Notes: generated from the letters alone by a model not told the origin. 64,000 nucleotides of DNA from DASYLJ01 sp036009625 (GCA_036009625.1 DASYLJ010000208.1:12835-76834), one strand, 5' to 3'. Counted from the stretch's first letter, positions 26,019-35,010 are shown. Numbers and translations are program-made.

Positions 26019-27871
26019 TCGACGTAGCCCAGGGCGCGCAGCTTGTCGGTCAGGACGGGTGCGTCGGCGACGGCGGGTGGTGCGGGCGCGGTCGTGCGCC
26101 ACGTTGTCAAGGTGCCGGCGAGTGCAACGCCTTCGGGCGTCTGCCCGCCGAGGTCGGTGTGCTCGCTCGGATCCTGCCGCAGGTCGTAGAGCTCGAAGTA
26201 CGAGTGATCGGGCGCGTGCACGAGCTTCCACGCCGGCGTGCGCAGCGACACCAGCTCGGTGCGCGCGCCGTCTGGGCCGACGCCGATGCTCGTCTCCGAG
26301 AAGACGCTCTCGGTGCGCTCGTCGCCGAGGAGGTCGTGTCCGGCGACGCCGGTCGGGGGCGGCAGGCCGAGGAGACGGGACACCGTGGGGTAGACGTCGA
26401 TGCCCTGCGCGAGGCGATCGTCGCGTCCCGGCGGAATGCCGGGACCTGCCATGACGAGCGGCACGTGCAGCAGCTCGTCGTAGAGGTGAGTGCCGTGGGT
26501 CAGACGGCCGTGCTCCTGGAAGCTCTCGCCGTGATCGGCGGTGACGATGACGATGGTGGAGTCCCAGAGCCCGGCCGCTTCGAGGCCGGCTCGCAGCTGG
26601 GCGAGTGCCTGATCGAAGCGAGCCACCTCGCCGTCGTAGAGGTGACGCAGGTGCGCCAGCTCCACCTCGGGGAGCGGTGGTGCGGCGCCCCAGTTGATCT
26701 TGCGGGCGAGGTCGTGGATCTCGCCGCGCGCCACCACCGGGCGCACGCCTGCCGGTGCTGCCGGGGCATCGTCGGCGGGTGTGTAGGGATCGTGCGGCTC
26801 CATGTACTGCAGGTAGGCGAAGAAGCGGTGATCGCTATTGGCGCGCGCCCAGTCGAGGAAGCGGTCGTTGACGTCGGTGGCGGGCATCCAGTTGCGGCGC
26901 GGACGATCCCAGCCGTACTCGACGAACGTCTCGAAGCCCTGCACGACGTTGGTGCCGCGACCGATGAGCGGGTTGGCGCTGACGCCGACGGTGGTGATGC
27001 CCGCGGCGGCGGCGTGCTCGGGGAGGGTACGGAAGGTGTCGGCCAGGAACGCCGCCTCGATGGCGTCGTCGTGCTCGCCGGCGAGACGTCCGAGGACGCC
27101 GTGGCTGCGCGGATGCACGCCGGTGAGGATCGAGGTGACGGACGGCAGCGTCCACGGCGCCTGCGCGATCGACTGCGTGAACACGCGTCCCTCGCCCGCG
27201 AGCCGGTCGAGCGACGGGGTCGGGCTGGGCGTCGCGCCATAGGCGCCGAGACGATCGGCGCGCAGCGTGTCGACGAGCAGCACGAGGACGTTCGGTCGCG
27301 TCGGCCCCACCGCCTGGCGATCGTGCTGCGTGGTGTGGAGGAGGCGGACGGCACTCCACGCCGCGGTGCCGGGGGAGGGCGCGTCAGCCTGCTCGGCCGT
27401 CGTCGTCAGCGTCAGCTCCGCCTCGCGCGGGGTCGCGTTGCCGAGCGGGACGCGCTCGTCGAACCAGCGACGATCGCGACGCGTGGCGGCTGGATTCACG
27501 ATGCGCGTCCACAGCTCGCGACCGTCGAGGGCCAGGGCGAATCGCACGTCGCTGGCGCTGGTGTCGCGCCGGCGCTCGCCTTCGATGCCGACGCCGAACG
27601 TCAGCACGGCGTCCGCCGGCAGCTGCACGCGCGCACGCAGCACGGTGCCGGGCGGCGTCACCAACGCGTGCCGTGTCCCACCGCCCTCGTCGATCTCGCT
27701 GTTCGGCCGCACGTCGGCCCGACGCGGCGCCGGCGCCAGCATCGGCCCGATGTCGGCGACCACCTCGTCGATCACGAGCCGGTCAGGGACGCGATCGCGG
27801 TTCGGTGCCCACACCCATGCCGAGGCCACGAGGAGGACGGGGACGATCGTCCACCGCAGGAGACGCGTCAC
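26015..27871 (-). CDS. Sulfatase-like (alkaline phosphatase superfamily) protein with Thr nucleophile, copy 2
   Basis: A 618-residue tandem paralogue of copy 1, start GTG 27871 overlapping the preceding stop (GTGA). An N-terminal signal/anchor (LLRWTIVPVLLVASAWVW) is followed by the same beta-domain (DVRFALALDGRELWTRIVNP). The catalytic domain has VLLVDTLRADRLGAYG, APWTLPSVTSILTGVHPRS and TADHGESFQEHGR. The nucleophile position is Thr241 (T-L-P-S-V), again not Cys or Ser. It ends RALGYVE. The high similarity to copy 1, including the N-terminal domain, indicates local gene duplication. Probably periplasmic; it may act on phosphate or sulfate groups of surface glycans made by the same operon. 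Confidence 0.82.
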   Translation of the reverse strand: MTRLLRWTIVPVLLVASAWVWAPNRDRVPDRLVIDEVVADIGPMLAPAPRRADVRPNSEIDEGGGTRHALVTPPGTVLRARVQLPADAVLTFGVGIEGERRRDTSASDVRFALALDGRELWTRIVNPAATRRDRRWFDERVPLGNATPREAELTLTTTAEQADAPSPGTAAWSAVRLLHTTQHDRQAVGPTRPNVLVLLVDTLRADRLGAYGATPSPTPSLDRLAGEGRVFTQSIAQAPWTLPSVTSILTGVHPRSHGVLGRLAGEHDDAIEAAFLADTFRTLPEHAAAAGITTVGVSANPLIGRGTNVVQGFETFVEYGWDRPRRNWMPATDVNDRFLDWARANSDHRFFAYLQYMEPHDPYTPADDAPAAPAGVRPVVARGEIHDLARKINWGAAPPLPEVELAHLRHLYDGEVARFDQALAQLRAGLEAAGLWDSTIVIVTADHGESFQEHGRLTHGTHLYDELLHVPLVMAGPGIPPGRDDRLAQGIDVYPTVSRLLGLPPPTGVAGHDLLGDERTESVFSETSIGVGPDGARTELVSLRTPAWKLVHAPDHSYFELYDLRQDPSEHTDLGGQTPEGVALAGTLTTWRTTAPAPPAVADAPVLTDKLRALGYVE

Positions 27872-29448
27872 TCGACGTATCCCAGGGCGCGCAGGTCCTC
27901 GGCGCGATCGGTGGCTGCGGGGGTGCGCGCGCCTGCGGCGGGATGTGCGGTGAGCCAGACGTCGATGCCCTGCTCGAGCGCGAGACGTCGCTCGGGATGT
28001 GCGGCGACGACGTTGTCGCGCTCGTTGGGGTCTGTCGTCATGTCGTACAGCTCGACGGTGCCGGCCTCGCGCTCGAAGTCGGGCGCATACGAGACGTCGT
28101 GCAGCGTGCGGATCAGCTTCCAGTCGCCGTCGCGGATGCTGAGCTGATCGCCGCGCGCGGCCTCCAGCACGATCGATCCGGGCGGCGGCGCGGCGCCGAA
28201 GAGATCTCGTCCACGCATGCCGGGGCCGGCGGGGAGTCCGGCGAGACCGAGCAGCGTGGGAGCGACGTCGAGCCCGGTGGCGACGTCGGTGCGGCGGGTG
28301 GCGGCGAGACGTCCCGGCGCCCAGACGATGAGTGGCACGTGGACGGTCGGGTCGTGCAGCCCGAGGTGCTCGAACCAGACGCCGTGCTCGCCGAGCAGCT
28401 CGCCGTGGTCGGCCGTCAGCACGACGATGGTGCGGTCGGCGATGCCGAGGCGATCGAGCTCGGCACGCAGCGCGCCCACCTGGGCATCGGTGTACGTGAC
28501 CTCGGCGGCATAGCGCGCGAGCGGGTAGCGGGCGTCGCGCACGCCTTCGAGCCAGTCGGCGAGGCCGGCGCGCATCGGGACCCGTGGGCGCACCGCGTCC
28601 GCGACCGAGCGCAGCCGCGCGCGCAGGGTGCGGGTCTCGTCCGGCGTCGCGCCGCGCGCGCCGACGGGGTACAGCACCAGCTGACGCACGCCCTTCGTCG
28701 ACGTCGCGAGGTCGCGCTTCAGGGCGCGCACCGCACCCGCCTGGGGGGCAAGATGATCGCGGAAGCCGGCGAGCTCGTAGTGGAACCACGGGTGGCGTGC
28801 GCCGACCAGCGAGGTGAAGCGCTCCGCATATGGATCGTCGTCGTAGTAGGCGGCGGTGTAGGGCGCGGGCGGCGTGTAGGGCATGTGCGGGTCCCAGTAG
28901 TGGACCCAGGCGAAGAAGGGCTCGCGACAGTGGTCGCGGAGCCACGGGAAGAGGTTCGCATTCGTCTCCTCGGCGAGGAACGGCTGGGAGGCCCGACGCG
29001 GGAATGCGAAGGTTTCGAGGTGCGGCGCCATCAGCTCGCCGACGGCCCGTCGTGGGCCGAGGTGCGTCGCGCTGACGAAGCCGCCGGTGCGATAGCCGGC
29101 GCGCTGGAAGAACGCCGGCAGCACCTCGACCGGTCGCGCCACCGGCGACAGGTTGTCGCGCACGCCGTGCTCCACGATCGGCAGCGAGCTCATGATCGCG
29201 AGGTGCGACGGCACCGTGATGTGGCTCTGCGAGAACGCCTGCTCGAACAGGACGCCCTCGCGCGCGAACTGGTCGAGGTTCGGTGTGCGCACGGTGGTGT
29301 TGCCGTACGCGCCGAGGTGATCGGCGCGCAGCGTGTCGATGGTGACGAGGACGACGTTCGGCTTCGTTCCCGCGGGACCCGTGCAATCGGTGCGGCCGCA
29401 GGCGGCGGCGAGCAGGACGACGGCGAGGATGCCTGCCGCGCGCCTCAT
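27868..29448 (-). CDS. Sulfatase-like lipoprotein with Thr nucleophile, copy 3
   Basis: A 526-residue protein starting at ATG 29448 (ATGA overlap with copy 4). A lipobox signal peptide (ILAVVLLAAAC) predicts a lipoprotein. The sulfatase domain begins at once: VVLVTIDTLRADHLGAYGNT. Then come SHITVPSHLAIMSSL with Thr78 at the nucleophile position (T-V-P-S-H), YWDPHMPYTPP and LTADHGELLGEHGVWFEH. It lacks the N-terminal beta-domain of copies 1 and 2. C-terminus RALGYVE. The metal-binding Asp/His set appears complete, so it is probably an active alkaline-phosphatase-superfamily hydrolase or transferase but not a formylglycine sulfatase. Confidence 0.82.
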   Translation of the reverse strand: MRRAAGILAVVLLAAACGRTDCTGPAGTKPNVVLVTIDTLRADHLGAYGNTTVRTPNLDQFAREGVLFEQAFSQSHITVPSHLAIMSSLPIVEHGVRDNLSPVARPVEVLPAFFQRAGYRTGGFVSATHLGPRRAVGELMAPHLETFAFPRRASQPFLAEETNANLFPWLRDHCREPFFAWVHYWDPHMPYTPPAPYTAAYYDDDPYAERFTSLVGARHPWFHYELAGFRDHLAPQAGAVRALKRDLATSTKGVRQLVLYPVGARGATPDETRTLRARLRSVADAVRPRVPMRAGLADWLEGVRDARYPLARYAAEVTYTDAQVGALRAELDRLGIADRTIVVLTADHGELLGEHGVWFEHLGLHDPTVHVPLIVWAPGRLAATRRTDVATGLDVAPTLLGLAGLPAGPGMRGRDLFGAAPPPGSIVLEAARGDQLSIRDGDWKLIRTLHDVSYAPDFEREAGTVELYDMTTDPNERDNVVAAHPERRLALEQGIDVWLTAHPAAGARTPAATDRAEDLRALGYVE

Positions 29449-31028
29449 TCGATGTAGCCGAGGGCGCGCAGCTGGCGCACCGTCTCCGGCCCTGGCGCCA
29501 CGTTCGGGCCCGACGGCCCGTAGCGGGCATGCATGGCCGCACATGCGGCGCGCCAGGTGGCGACGGTGTCGCGCATGGTGGCGGCGACGGCGGGTTCGGC
29601 GGTGAGGACGTCGCTGCGCTCGCCCGGATCCGTCCCGAGATCGAACAGGCGCTCGGTGGCGTCGATGCGGAGCAGGGTGTGGTCGGCGCTCCGCAGGCTC
29701 GTGGTCACCGGCGCCAGCGCCGGGCCGTGCTCGCTGGGAATGACGTCGGGGAGCGTGCCGCCGTCGCCGCGCGCGAGCGGTGCCAGGCTCACGCCCTGGG
29801 TCTGCGGTGGCGACGGCACGCCGACCAGGTCGAGCACCGTCGGCATCAGGTCGAGCAGGCGCGCGTGTCCGGGCACGCGACGTCCGGCGGGAAGGTGGGC
29901 CGGCCATCGCAGCACGAAGGGCACGTGCAGCGTGTCGTAGTAGAGATCGTCGTGCAGGAAGGCGCCGTGCTCGCCGAGGGCCTCGCCGTGGTCGGAGGTG
30001 AAGACGACCAGCGTGTCGTTGGCGACGCCGAGGCGATCGAGGGCGTCGAGCAGCTGTGTCAGCGTGCCCTGGTCCATGTTGCGGATGCCCGCGTCGTAGA
30101 GCCGCTGCACGAAGGTGACGGTGCGCGGGTCGGTGCGATCGACGGCGTCCCAGAACAGCTTGTGGCCCTGATCCCATCCATCGACGCCGCCGCGGATGCG
30201 GCGCACGGCGTCGAGCACCGGGCCCTCGTAGTCGGGGTCGAACGTCCGCAGCAGCTTGAGCGGCGGGGCGTACGGATCGTGCACCTCGTAGGTGTGGAAG
30301 AAGACGAAGAAGCGGCCGTGACCGGCGTTGGCATCGAGCCAGCGCAGCGCGCGCGGCAGCTGCTGGTTGTGACGATGGACGTCGAAGCCGCGATCGAAGC
30401 CGCGCGAGGCGTGCATCGGTCCGTCGGCGGTGAAGGCCGCGGTGTGCCAGCCGGCGTTCTGCAGCACCTCGGCCAGCGTGCGTGCGCGCGGGCTCAGCAC
30501 GGCGCCGGCGCCGCTGTCGTCCCACATGGTGACGCCGTGCATGCACGGATAGAGCGACGTCAGCATCGTCATGTGGGACGGGGTGGTCTTCGGCGACTGG
30601 CTGAGCACGTCCTCGAAGGTGACACCCTGCGCGGCGAGGCGTCCATCGACGACCGGGCTCGTGGGCAGCGTGTGGCCGTAGGCCCCGAGGTGGTCGGCGC
30701 GCAGCGTGTCGACGGAGATGAGGAGCACGTTCGGTCCGGCCGTCGACGGCTGCAGGCAGAGCAGCCGCGCCAGCCCGACCATCACCAGGACGCTGATGGC
30801 CCAGTGCGACGGCGGGCGGGCGCGCCGCAGGAGGGCGCCGGCGAGTGCCAGCGCGAAGGCGACGGGGACGAGGCGGTCGAACCACCACAGCGCCGCGCGC
30901 AGCGCCAGGCGATGCATGCCGTCCTCGCACCAGCCGTGCGCACGGACCTCGGGCCAGGCGAGGGCGATCGCGGCCACGATGGCGATCGGCAGCAGCACCG
31001 CCAGCCACGAGACGAGTCGGCCGATCAC
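29445..31028 (-). CDS. Membrane-anchored sulfatase-like protein with Thr nucleophile, copy 4
   Basis: A 527-residue protein, start GTG 31028 overlapping the glycosyltransferase stop. Its N-terminus carries two or three hydrophobic segments (WLAVLLPIAIVAAIALAW; VAFALALAGALL; ISVLVMVGLARLL) before the periplasmic sulfatase domain. Motifs: VLLISVDTLRADHLGAYGHT, SPKTTPSHMTMLTSLYP with Thr148 at the nucleophile position, and FTSDHGEALGEHGAFLHDD. The membrane topology recalls phosphoethanolamine or lipoteichoic-acid-type transferases, which use Thr, though here the segments are few. C-terminus RALGYIE. First sulfatase-like gene of the operon, directly after the glycosyltransferases. Confidence 0.8.
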   Translation of the reverse strand: MIGRLVSWLAVLLPIAIVAAIALAWPEVRAHGWCEDGMHRLALRAALWWFDRLVPVAFALALAGALLRRARPPSHWAISVLVMVGLARLLCLQPSTAGPNVLLISVDTLRADHLGAYGHTLPTSPVVDGRLAAQGVTFEDVLSQSPKTTPSHMTMLTSLYPCMHGVTMWDDSGAGAVLSPRARTLAEVLQNAGWHTAAFTADGPMHASRGFDRGFDVHRHNQQLPRALRWLDANAGHGRFFVFFHTYEVHDPYAPPLKLLRTFDPDYEGPVLDAVRRIRGGVDGWDQGHKLFWDAVDRTDPRTVTFVQRLYDAGIRNMDQGTLTQLLDALDRLGVANDTLVVFTSDHGEALGEHGAFLHDDLYYDTLHVPFVLRWPAHLPAGRRVPGHARLLDLMPTVLDLVGVPSPPQTQGVSLAPLARGDGGTLPDVIPSEHGPALAPVTTSLRSADHTLLRIDATERLFDLGTDPGERSDVLTAEPAVAATMRDTVATWRAACAAMHARYGPSGPNVAPGPETVRQLRALGYIE

Positions 31029-31942
31029 GCCGGCAGCCGTCCGAGACTGCGCAGCGCCGGGCGCGGCAGGAGCAGGGCGGCGAGCGTGCCGAGCGCCGGA
31101 CGGCTCAGCATGGTGCGCGGGCTCTCGCGCAGCGCCGACGCGGCGAGGGCCAGCGCCGCGCTGCGTCCGCCGTCGGCGGCGATGGTGGCGTGGTACCAGA
31201 GATGGCGCGCGCGCGCGGCGGCGTGCGTCAGCCCCGCTTCACCCGCGACCGCCGGATCGGCGTAGAGCCGGTCGAGGACGGCGAGCCCGCTGCGCAGCAC
31301 CTGCTCCCAGGCAGTGTTGCCGGCGTGACGGCGGTAGCGCGTCAGCTCGTCCGCGATCGCGATGACGGGTGCGTGGCGCGAGAGGCGCAGCCAGAGGTCC
31401 CAGTCTTCGCAGCCGAGCACCGGTAGCGTGGCATCGAAGGCGCCCACCCGCTCGACGTGGTCGCGTCGGGCCATCACCGACGCCAGGATGACGACGTTGC
31501 CGCGCACGAGGCGGGGGAAGACGTGCCCCATCGGCGGATCGTCGGGCTTTCGGTGCGGGAGTGGGACACCGTCGGCGTCGACGAAGCGGGCGATCGTGTA
31601 ACAGAACGCCGCGTCGGGCTGGGCGTCGAGCGCCGCGACCTGCCGGGCCAGCTTGTCCGGGTGCCAGCAATCGTCGCCGTCGAGGAACGCCACGTAGCGT
31701 CCTTTCGCCTGGGCGAGCGCCCGGTTACGGGCCGCCGCCCGCTCCATGTGCTTTCCCGGCAGGAGGTGGAGGCGGGCGTCGCCGGCAAGGGTGGCCAGGA
31801 CGGTGGCGGTATCGTCCGTCGAGCCGTCGTCGGCGACCAGCAGCTCCCAGTCGTCGAACGTCTGGGCTCGGACGCTGGCGAGCGTCTCGGGCAGCCAGCG
31901 CGCCTGGTTGCGCGTCGCGAGGACGACGCTGACCCGTGGCAT
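31025..31942 (-). CDS. Family 2 glycosyltransferase
   Basis: A 305-residue GT-A glycosyltransferase: SVVLATRNQARWLPETL, LLVADDGSTDDTA, AAARNRALAQAKGRYVAFLDGDD (the DxD-type metal site) and CEDWDLWLRL with the catalytic-base-type Glu/Asp. The ATG at 31942 shares a base with the upstream stop (TGATG). The C-terminal 60 residues are Ala/Leu/Pro-rich and probably membrane-associated. It sits in the middle of an eight-gene operon, downstream of three more glycosyltransferases and upstream of four sulfatase-like genes, so it probably builds a surface glycan. Donor and acceptor unknown. Confidence 0.85.
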   Translation of the reverse strand: MPRVSVVLATRNQARWLPETLASVRAQTFDDWELLVADDGSTDDTATVLATLAGDARLHLLPGKHMERAAARNRALAQAKGRYVAFLDGDDCWHPDKLARQVAALDAQPDAAFCYTIARFVDADGVPLPHRKPDDPPMGHVFPRLVRGNVVILASVMARRDHVERVGAFDATLPVLGCEDWDLWLRLSRHAPVIAIADELTRYRRHAGNTAWEQVLRSGLAVLDRLYADPAVAGEAGLTHAAARARHLWYHATIAADGGRSAALALAASALRESPRTMLSRPALGTLAALLLPRPALRSLGRLPA

Positions 31943-32763
31943 CAGCCGCGCCTCAGCAAGCCGCGCAGGCGAACCCCGGCACGCACGACGGGGTGGTCGT
32001 AGATGCGCTCGAGCAGGCCGCTGATGCGGGCGTTGTCCTCGTAGAGCCCCGCCATCGCGTCGGGGAGGTGGGCGTCGTAGAGGGCGCGGTGCTTGGTGAC
32101 GAGGTCGCCGACGAGCCGTCGCCACACCCCCGGCGCACGGGCGAGCCGCTCGCGGCTGCGCGGGCTGCGACGATAGTAGGCGAGCACCTCGGGGACGCAG
32201 TGTCCCGTCCAGCCACGTTCGAGGGCGCCGAGCCAGAGGTCCCAGTCCTCGGCGCTTTCGACGAAGCGGGCATCGTAGCCGCCCGCCTGCTGCCACAGCT
32301 CGCGTCGATAGAGCGACGTCACGTGCAGCGTGCAGCGCGAGAGCAGCTCGGGGAGTGCGAAGGGGCCGGTCTTCCACGTGCCGTGATGCGCGCCGACGAG
32401 CCCGACCCAGGTGTGTACCACGCCGACGGCGGGCTCCACGTCGAGCACGGGGACGGTCTTCTCGAGGAAGGCCGGATCGAGCCAGTCGTCGGCGTCGAGG
32501 GGGAGGATGTACGGCGCGCGGGCATGCGAGATGGCGAGGTTGCGCGCCGCGGCGGGACCGTGGTTCGCGGTTCGATGCAGCGTGACGCCCGGCCGTTGGG
32601 CGACGTCGTCGAGGATCATGATCGTCGCGCGGTCGGTGGAGCCGTCGTCGACCAGGACCAGCTCGTGATCGCGGAACGTCTGCCCGGCGACACTGCGCAA
32701 CGCCTGCTTGAGATCGATGCCGGCATCGAAGACCGGCATGATGATGGAGACGCGGGGGATCAT
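31942..32763 (-). CDS. Family 2 glycosyltransferase
   Basis: A 273-residue GT-A glycosyltransferase with SIIMPVFDAGIDLKQALRSV, LVLVDDGSTDRAT, GPAAARNLAISHARAPYILP, LDADDWLDPAF (metal site) and SAEDWDLWLGALERGW. Its ATG at 32763 overlaps the upstream stop (ATGA). It is similar in length and plan to the neighbouring downstream transferase, so the two may add successive sugars. Part of the minus-strand polysaccharide operon starting near 35.0 kb. Confidence 0.86.
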   Translation of the reverse strand: MIPRVSIIMPVFDAGIDLKQALRSVAGQTFRDHELVLVDDGSTDRATIMILDDVAQRPGVTLHRTANHGPAAARNLAISHARAPYILPLDADDWLDPAFLEKTVPVLDVEPAVGVVHTWVGLVGAHHGTWKTGPFALPELLSRCTLHVTSLYRRELWQQAGGYDARFVESAEDWDLWLGALERGWTGHCVPEVLAYYRRSPRSRERLARAPGVWRRLVGDLVTKHRALYDAHLPDAMAGLYEDNARISGLLERIYDHPVVRAGVRLRGLLRRG

Positions 32764-33692
32764 GCCGCCCTCAGCTGGCGCAGATGCGGCACGGCACGAG
32801 CGAGCCCGACGACGTAGCCGAGCGCCTCGCGACGCTGGCACTCGCGCGCGAAGCGTTCGGGATCGATCGGCTCGCGCGGCGCATACGGCAACGTGGCGAG
32901 AGCGCGGCCGTAGAGCCACCAGATGCGCCACAGGGCGCGCAGGAGGTGACGATTGCGCAGGATGAAGACCGCCGCCGACAGGCCGCCCGTCCAGGCGCGC
33001 TCGAGCATCCACTGTGGCGTCAGGCGTTCGAGGAGCACGCAGTGGTCGACGACGGCGGCCGGGGCGTAGCGGATGACGCCGCCGGCGTGCTCGAGCCGGT
33101 AGCAGAGGTCGGTCTCGTCGTGGACGAGCTGATGGCGTCCGCGTGGACCGACGGCGGTGGAGAAGCCGCCGAGCGCGCGCGCGCGCTCGACTCGGAAGGA
33201 GATGTTGGCGCCGTAGGGATAGTTCGCCTGCCCGTAACGGACGTCGCGCGGCTCGTCGCCGAGATCGAAGGCGCTCAGCTGCGCGTACAGCACGGGATGC
33301 AGCCAGCGCGGCGGCGTCGAGGGGAAGCGCAGCACGATGCGGCCACCGACGCAGGCCACGGCGGCATCGTCGTACGGCGCCAGCAGGGCGTCGAGCCAGC
33401 CCGGGTGCGGGATGGCGTCGTCGTCGAGATAGACGACGATGGCGCCTCGCGCTTCGCCGAGGCCGCGGTTCCGTGCCGCCGACAGGCCGAGACGCTCCTC
33501 CTGCACGATGCGCAGCGGGCCGTCGAGGCGCCGCGCCAACGCCTGCAAAACGGCGGCCGTGTCATCGGTCGAGGCGTTGTCGACCACCAGGAGCTCGCCG
33601 CCGGCCGCGCGGGCCTGGGCGAGCGCGGGCTCGACCGCGTCGGCGACGACGGCGGCGCGATTGTGCGTGCAGATGACGACGGAGACGCGCAT
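32760..33692 (-). CDS. Family 2 glycosyltransferase
   Basis: A 310-residue GT-A glycosyltransferase: SVVICTHNRAAVVADAV, LLVVDNASTDDTAAVL, LSAARNRGLGEARGAIVVYL, DDDAIPHPGW (metal site), and HDETDLCYRLEHAGG as the acceptor/catalytic loop. The arrangement with a long middle segment (YGQANYPYGANISFR) resembles rhamnosyl-type transferases, but the sugar cannot be read from sequence. Start ATG 33692 shares a base with the preceding stop. A hydrophobic, basic C-terminal helix (FILRNRHLLRALWRIWWLYG) probably anchors it to the membrane. Confidence 0.86.
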   Translation of the reverse strand: MRVSVVICTHNRAAVVADAVEPALAQARAAGGELLVVDNASTDDTAAVLQALARRLDGPLRIVQEERLGLSAARNRGLGEARGAIVVYLDDDAIPHPGWLDALLAPYDDAAVACVGGRIVLRFPSTPPRWLHPVLYAQLSAFDLGDEPRDVRYGQANYPYGANISFRVERARALGGFSTAVGPRGRHQLVHDETDLCYRLEHAGGVIRYAPAAVVDHCVLLERLTPQWMLERAWTGGLSAAVFILRNRHLLRALWRIWWLYGRALATLPYAPREPIDPERFARECQRREALGYVVGLARAVPHLRQLRAA

Positions 33693-34999
33693 CACGCGGC
33701 TCGTGCCCGACGCAGGTGCCACGCCAGACCGCGCACCGTCAGCAGCGCCGCCCCCGCGGCGATGCCGGGCCAGCCGCGCAGCGGCGCGTGCGGCATGGTG
33801 ACGACGGGACGCGCGCCGCGGACGGGGGTGTGCAGGGCGCGCTCGTAGATGACGTCGTGCGCGTCGGCCACGATGTCCCAGTCGAACCGCGCGCAGGCCA
33901 GCGCGCGTCCGGCGGCGCCGATGCGCTCCGCGAGCGCGGGCTCCTCGAGCAGGCGGCGACAGTCGGCGGCGAACTGGCCGGCGTCGTCGGCGACCAGCAG
34001 ATGCTCGCCCGGGAGCGCGCCGAGTCCCTCCGCGCCGACACTGGTGGTGACGACCGGCCGACCCATTGCGAGCGCCTCGAGTACCTTGCCGCGCATGCCG
34101 GTGCCGAATCGCACCGGCGCGGCGACGATGCGTGCCGCGGCCAGATGCGGACGGACGTCGTCCACGGCACCGACGACGTCGACGACGCCGGGCCGGGCGA
34201 GCGCGTGCAGCGCGGGCGGCATGTCGCGTCCGATCACGCGCAGCAGGGCCGGGCGGCCGAGCCGGGGCAGGACGTCGTCGACGAGGAAGCGCACCGCATC
34301 GGCGTTGGGTGGGTGGCCGAAGTTGCCGACGAAGAGGAGATCGCATGTCGGCTCGGCGGGCATCGGGGCATAGTACGCGCAGTCGACGCCGACCGGGCTC
34401 ACGGATACCTCGAGCTGTGGAACGAAGCGACGCAGGCGCGCGGCATCCTCGGCCGACATGGTGACGACGTGGTCGGCTGCCGCGACGGCGCGCAGCTCGA
34501 AGTCGAGCTCGCGGAGATAGCGGTGCAGGAGGACGGGCCCGAGCCGCGCCGGCCGGCCCTGCGCACGCCACAGCGGGCCCTCGGCTGCGAACGACACCTG
34601 GTGCACGGTGAGCAGGGTGGGGATGGCCGCCGGCGGCATCAGGTGCCCCATCTCCGTGTACTCGTACTGCACCAGGTCGAAGGGCTCGGCGGCGAGGCGT
34701 TCGGCGATGGCGCCACGCAGCATCGGGTCGGCGAAGGCGCCGGCGACGGTGCGCGGCAGCATGGCGAGCCCATCGTCGGCCGCGAAGTAGCGCTTCGCGA
34801 CCCGATGGACGGCGGCCAAGCCGGGCGGCAGGACGTCGGCGGGCGCGTCGCGGTCTTCCGGGTCGACGAAACACAGCAGGGTGATGCGATGTCGTCCTGC
34901 GAGACGGGCGAGCAGCGCCCACCAACGCTCGCGCGCCGCGGAGACGCCGCGTCGGGGGAGATGCGGCGTCACCCAGAGAAGGCGCAGATGGCGAGCCAT
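33692..34999 (-). CDS. Family 4 (GT-B) glycosyltransferase, first gene of the operon
   Basis: A 435-residue GT-B enzyme. ATG 34999 was chosen over an upstream in-frame start because RLLWVTPHLPRRGVSAARER is the natural N-terminal Rossmann strand. Donor-binding motifs: DLLFVGNFGHPPNADAV, and the EX7E-type region FGTGMRGKVLEALAMGRPVV. The C-terminus has a short hydrophobic tail. It is the promoter-proximal gene of the eight-gene minus-strand operon; a TTGCCG-N17-TATCGT promoter lies only 11 nt before the start codon. It probably starts or extends assembly of the operon's glycan. Confidence 0.87.
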   Translation of the reverse strand: MARHLRLLWVTPHLPRRGVSAARERWWALLARLAGRHRITLLCFVDPEDRDAPADVLPPGLAAVHRVAKRYFAADDGLAMLPRTVAGAFADPMLRGAIAERLAAEPFDLVQYEYTEMGHLMPPAAIPTLLTVHQVSFAAEGPLWRAQGRPARLGPVLLHRYLRELDFELRAVAAADHVVTMSAEDAARLRRFVPQLEVSVSPVGVDCAYYAPMPAEPTCDLLFVGNFGHPPNADAVRFLVDDVLPRLGRPALLRVIGRDMPPALHALARPGVVDVVGAVDDVRPHLAAARIVAAPVRFGTGMRGKVLEALAMGRPVVTTSVGAEGLGALPGEHLLVADDAGQFAADCRRLLEEPALAERIGAAGRALACARFDWDIVADAHDVIYERALHTPVRGARPVVTMPHAPLRGWPGIAAGAALLTVRGLAWHLRRARAA

Positions 35000-35010
35000 G
35001 GAGCGGCGGG

